From contig DPBR01000032.1 of assembly GCA_003516865.1 (NCBI GenBank), positions 15,579 through 31,117 on the forward strand: a stretch of 15,539 nt of DNA, given 5' to 3'. The position numbers and the translations under genes were made by a program. The stretch is from Oscillospiraceae bacterium. GTDB taxonomy: Bacteria; Bacillota; Clostridia; Oscillospirales; Ruminococcaceae. A model generated the notes under the pieces. That model was given only the letters and a program-made list of their open reading frames with translations. It was not told where the DNA came from and did not search any database. This document shows, one piece after another, positions 14,174 to 15,539 of this stretch. Numbering within the stretch: position 1 is the stretch's first letter; each line of letters opens with the position of its first letter.

Positions 14174-15070
14174 TCACTCGATTTCTCTCAGAAATTTCTT
14201 GAAATATTCGGGCAAATCGCTGTCAAATTCGAGATATTCGCCGCTTCTCGGGTGAACGAACCCGATTTTTTTCGCGTGAAGGCACTGCCCTGCGAGCCAC
14301 TTCGGCTTTCCGTTTCCGTAAACCTCATCGCCCGCGACAGGGTGACCGATGTAAGACAGATGAACCCTAATCTGATGAGTTCTGCCCGTTTCGAGCCGCA
14401 CTGCGAGGTGCGTATAACCCGCGTAATTCCGTATAACAAAGTAATGCGAAACCGCCTCGCGCGAGTTTTCCGCGGTAACGCACATTTTCTTTCTGTCTTG
14501 CTTTGCCCGTCCGATAGGCGCGTTCACGATGCCGTCCTGTTTTATACAGCCGCAAACGACCGTCTGATACTCGCGCGTGAAAGAATGGGCTTTAATCTGC
14601 TCGGAAAGCGCGATATGCGCGAAATCGTTCTTCGCGACAATCAGCAGTCCGCTTGTATCCTTGTCAATTCGGTGAACAATTCCGGGACGAATTTCGCCGT
14701 TTATTCCCGAAAGGCTGTCTTTGCAGTGAAACATAAGCGCGTTTACGAGCGTGCCGGAATAATGCCCCGCGGCGGGGTGAACGACCATACCCTTCGGCTT
14801 GTTCACAACAAGCAAATCCTCGTCCTCATAGACGATATCCAGCGGGATATTTTCGGGGAGAATGTCCCGCGCTTCGGGTTCGGGAAGCGTCACAGCGGCG
14901 ATTTCACCGCTTTTCAGCACGGTTTTCTTGTCTGCCGCCTTTTCGCCGACCGTGACAAATCCGCGCTCGATAAGCTTTGCGGCGGCGCTTCTCGAAAGCT
15001 CGATGTTATCGGAAATGAGCTTGTCGAGGCGCGTTTCGCCGTCTCCGTAAATCTCAAGATTTTTTTCCAT
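14174..15070 (-). CDS. RluA/RluD family pseudouridine synthase
   Basis: This protein isomerises specific uridines in structured RNA, most likely 23S rRNA, to pseudouridine. The 298 residues contain an N-terminal S4 RNA-binding domain (about 13-60, RLDKLISDNIELSRSAAAKL) and a catalytic domain with HRIDKDTSGLLIVAK (133-147), where Asp136 is the catalytic aspartate. The TGRTHQIRVHL motif (228-238) and the C-terminal QCLHAKKIGF segment follow. NKPKGMVVHPAAGH (90-103) is the typical early strand. I placed the start at 15070 (MEKNLEIYG), which gives normal length. A longer in-frame start at 15151 would add 27 basic residues encoded entirely within lspA. The gene overlaps the end of lspA by 17 bases and has no strong RBS, so coupling to lspA translation is likely. 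The S4-bearing D-type architecture suggests RluD, but RluA/RluC relatives cannot be fully excluded. Confidence 0.93.
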   Translation of the reverse strand: MEKNLEIYGDGETRLDKLISDNIELSRSAAAKLIERGFVTVGEKAADKKTVLKSGEIAAVTLPEPEARDILPENIPLDIVYEDEDLLVVNKPKGMVVHPAAGHYSGTLVNALMFHCKDSLSGINGEIRPGIVHRIDKDTSGLLIVAKNDFAHIALSEQIKAHSFTREYQTVVCGCIKQDGIVNAPIGRAKQDRKKMCVTAENSREAVSHYFVIRNYAGYTHLAVRLETGRTHQIRVHLSYIGHPVAGDEVYGNGKPKWLAGQCLHAKKIGFVHPRSGEYLEFDSDLPEYFKKFLREIE

Positions 15071-15539
15071 CGCCGTCGGTAACTTCGTTATTCTGCGCGG
15101 AAGCCGATTTCTTGCGCTTTTTTTCGCGTATTTCGTCCGCGATAACCACAATCATAAGCAGTCCCGCTCCGCAAACGGCGCATATATCCGCGAAATTAAA
15201 TATCGCGAAATTGATAATGCGAACGTCGATAAAATCAACGACCAGACCGTTGTTGAAAATTCTGTCGATAAGATTGCCTATTCCTCCGCCGATTATAAGA
15301 GAAATCGCCGCCATATAAACGGGGCGCTTAACCCGCTTTGTTATCATCAAAAACAGAAGTCCGACAATAACTATTGAAGTCAGCACAATCAAAAGTATCG
15401 TCTGTCCGCTGAGCCGACTGAAAGCGGCGCCGCTGTTCAGGCAATAGTAGAGGTTGAGAACCTCAGTATCGCCGATTTTTATGAGATGAATTGTATCGTT
15501 AAGCTGCATATTTGAGGTGACGAGCCATTTTGTGAGCCT
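15054..15539 (-). CDS. lspA: Lipoprotein signal peptidase (signal peptidase II), N-terminus outside window
   Basis: LspA is an integral membrane aspartyl protease that removes signal peptides from prolipoproteins after lipid attachment. The reading frame stays open to the right edge (RLTKWLV just upstream of Met at 15509), which matches the conserved D-x-x-TK block after the first helix, so the true start lies beyond the window. Further signatures are YYCLNSGAAFS (N-x-GAAF), a membrane helix LLIVLTSIVIVGLLFLM, IGGGIGNLIDRIFN, VVDFIDV and FNFADICAVCG. The catalytic aspartate pair is expected in VVDF and FNFAD. The C-terminal tail is basic, then acidic (EKKRKKSAS ... DGDGKKS). It is the first visible gene of the operon, and its stop overlaps the pseudouridine synthase start. 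The adjacent lspA-rluD order is widespread in bacteria and supports both calls. Confidence 0.95.
   Translation of the reverse strand, partial: RLTKWLVTSNMQLNDTIHLIKIGDTEVLNLYYCLNSGAAFSRLSGQTILLIVLTSIVIVGLLFLMITKRVKRPVYMAAISLIIGGGIGNLIDRIFNNGLVVDFIDVRIINFAIFNFADICAVCGAGLLMIVVIADEIREKKRKKSASAQNNEVTDGDGKKS

Noticed and set aside
14117..15082. A 321-codon plus-strand open frame opposite the pseudouridine synthase gene.
   Set aside because: The minus strand encodes a complete RluD-type protein with its catalytic motif; the plus-strand product is Arg/Val/Asn-rich and matches nothing.
15071..15151. A longer N-terminus for the pseudouridine synthase (27 extra residues starting at 15151).
   Set aside because: The extra residues are highly basic, lie wholly within lspA in another frame, and are not part of the usual RluD N-terminus; the start at 15070 gives normal family length.

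Overview
The window looks like chromosomal DNA of a low-to-moderate-GC Gram-positive anaerobe, most likely a Clostridia/Ruminococcaceae-type Firmicute. The evidence is a clostridial-type FeoB, a transketolase split into two genes, the DUF421-DUF4363 gene pair, strong purine-rich ribosome binding sites (AAGGAG, GAGGTG) and consensus SigA-type promoters (TTGACA-17/18-TATAAT). The DNA is almost fully coding. No intergenic gap exceeds about 200 bases. I see no mobile element, tRNA, rRNA, CRISPR array or obvious foreign island.

Layout, left to right. (1) The 3' end of feoB (+), which ends at a bidirectional terminator shared with a convergent gene. (2) A minus-strand block, read from about 5.5 kb down to 1.0 kb: sugar-phosphate isomerase/epimerase-like TIM barrel, proS (prolyl-tRNA synthetase), a TPR plus DUF1266-like protein, then, behind its own very strong promoter, a small zinc-ribbon membrane protein. 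(3) Diverging from that block, a two-gene plus-strand operon, DUF421 membrane protein and DUF4363 protein, ending at a second bidirectional terminator. (4) A minus-strand unit with a perfect SigA promoter: a 1074-residue protein with FtsK/SpoIIIE- or EssC-like architecture whose nucleotide-binding motifs all look degenerate, followed by a nitroreductase. (5) A compact minus-strand operon entering from the right edge: lspA (partial), rluD-type pseudouridine synthase, Cof-type HAD phosphatase, DUF4272 protein, and the two transketolase subunits, ending at a strong terminator.

Most of this is housekeeping: iron import, tRNA charging, lipoprotein processing, rRNA modification and the non-oxidative pentose phosphate pathway. 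The least ordinary element is the large apparent pseudo-ATPase at 7369-10593. Three successive domains fold-match FtsK-type motor domains by pattern, but each has lost its P-loop or Walker B residues, and a glycine sits where the Walker B aspartate belongs in all three. No secretion substrate (WXG100) or other type VII component lies beside it, so its role is open. Secondary points of interest are the DUF421/DUF4363 pair, the TPR-DUF1266 protein next to proS, and a palindrome just downstream of the zinc-ribbon gene promoter.
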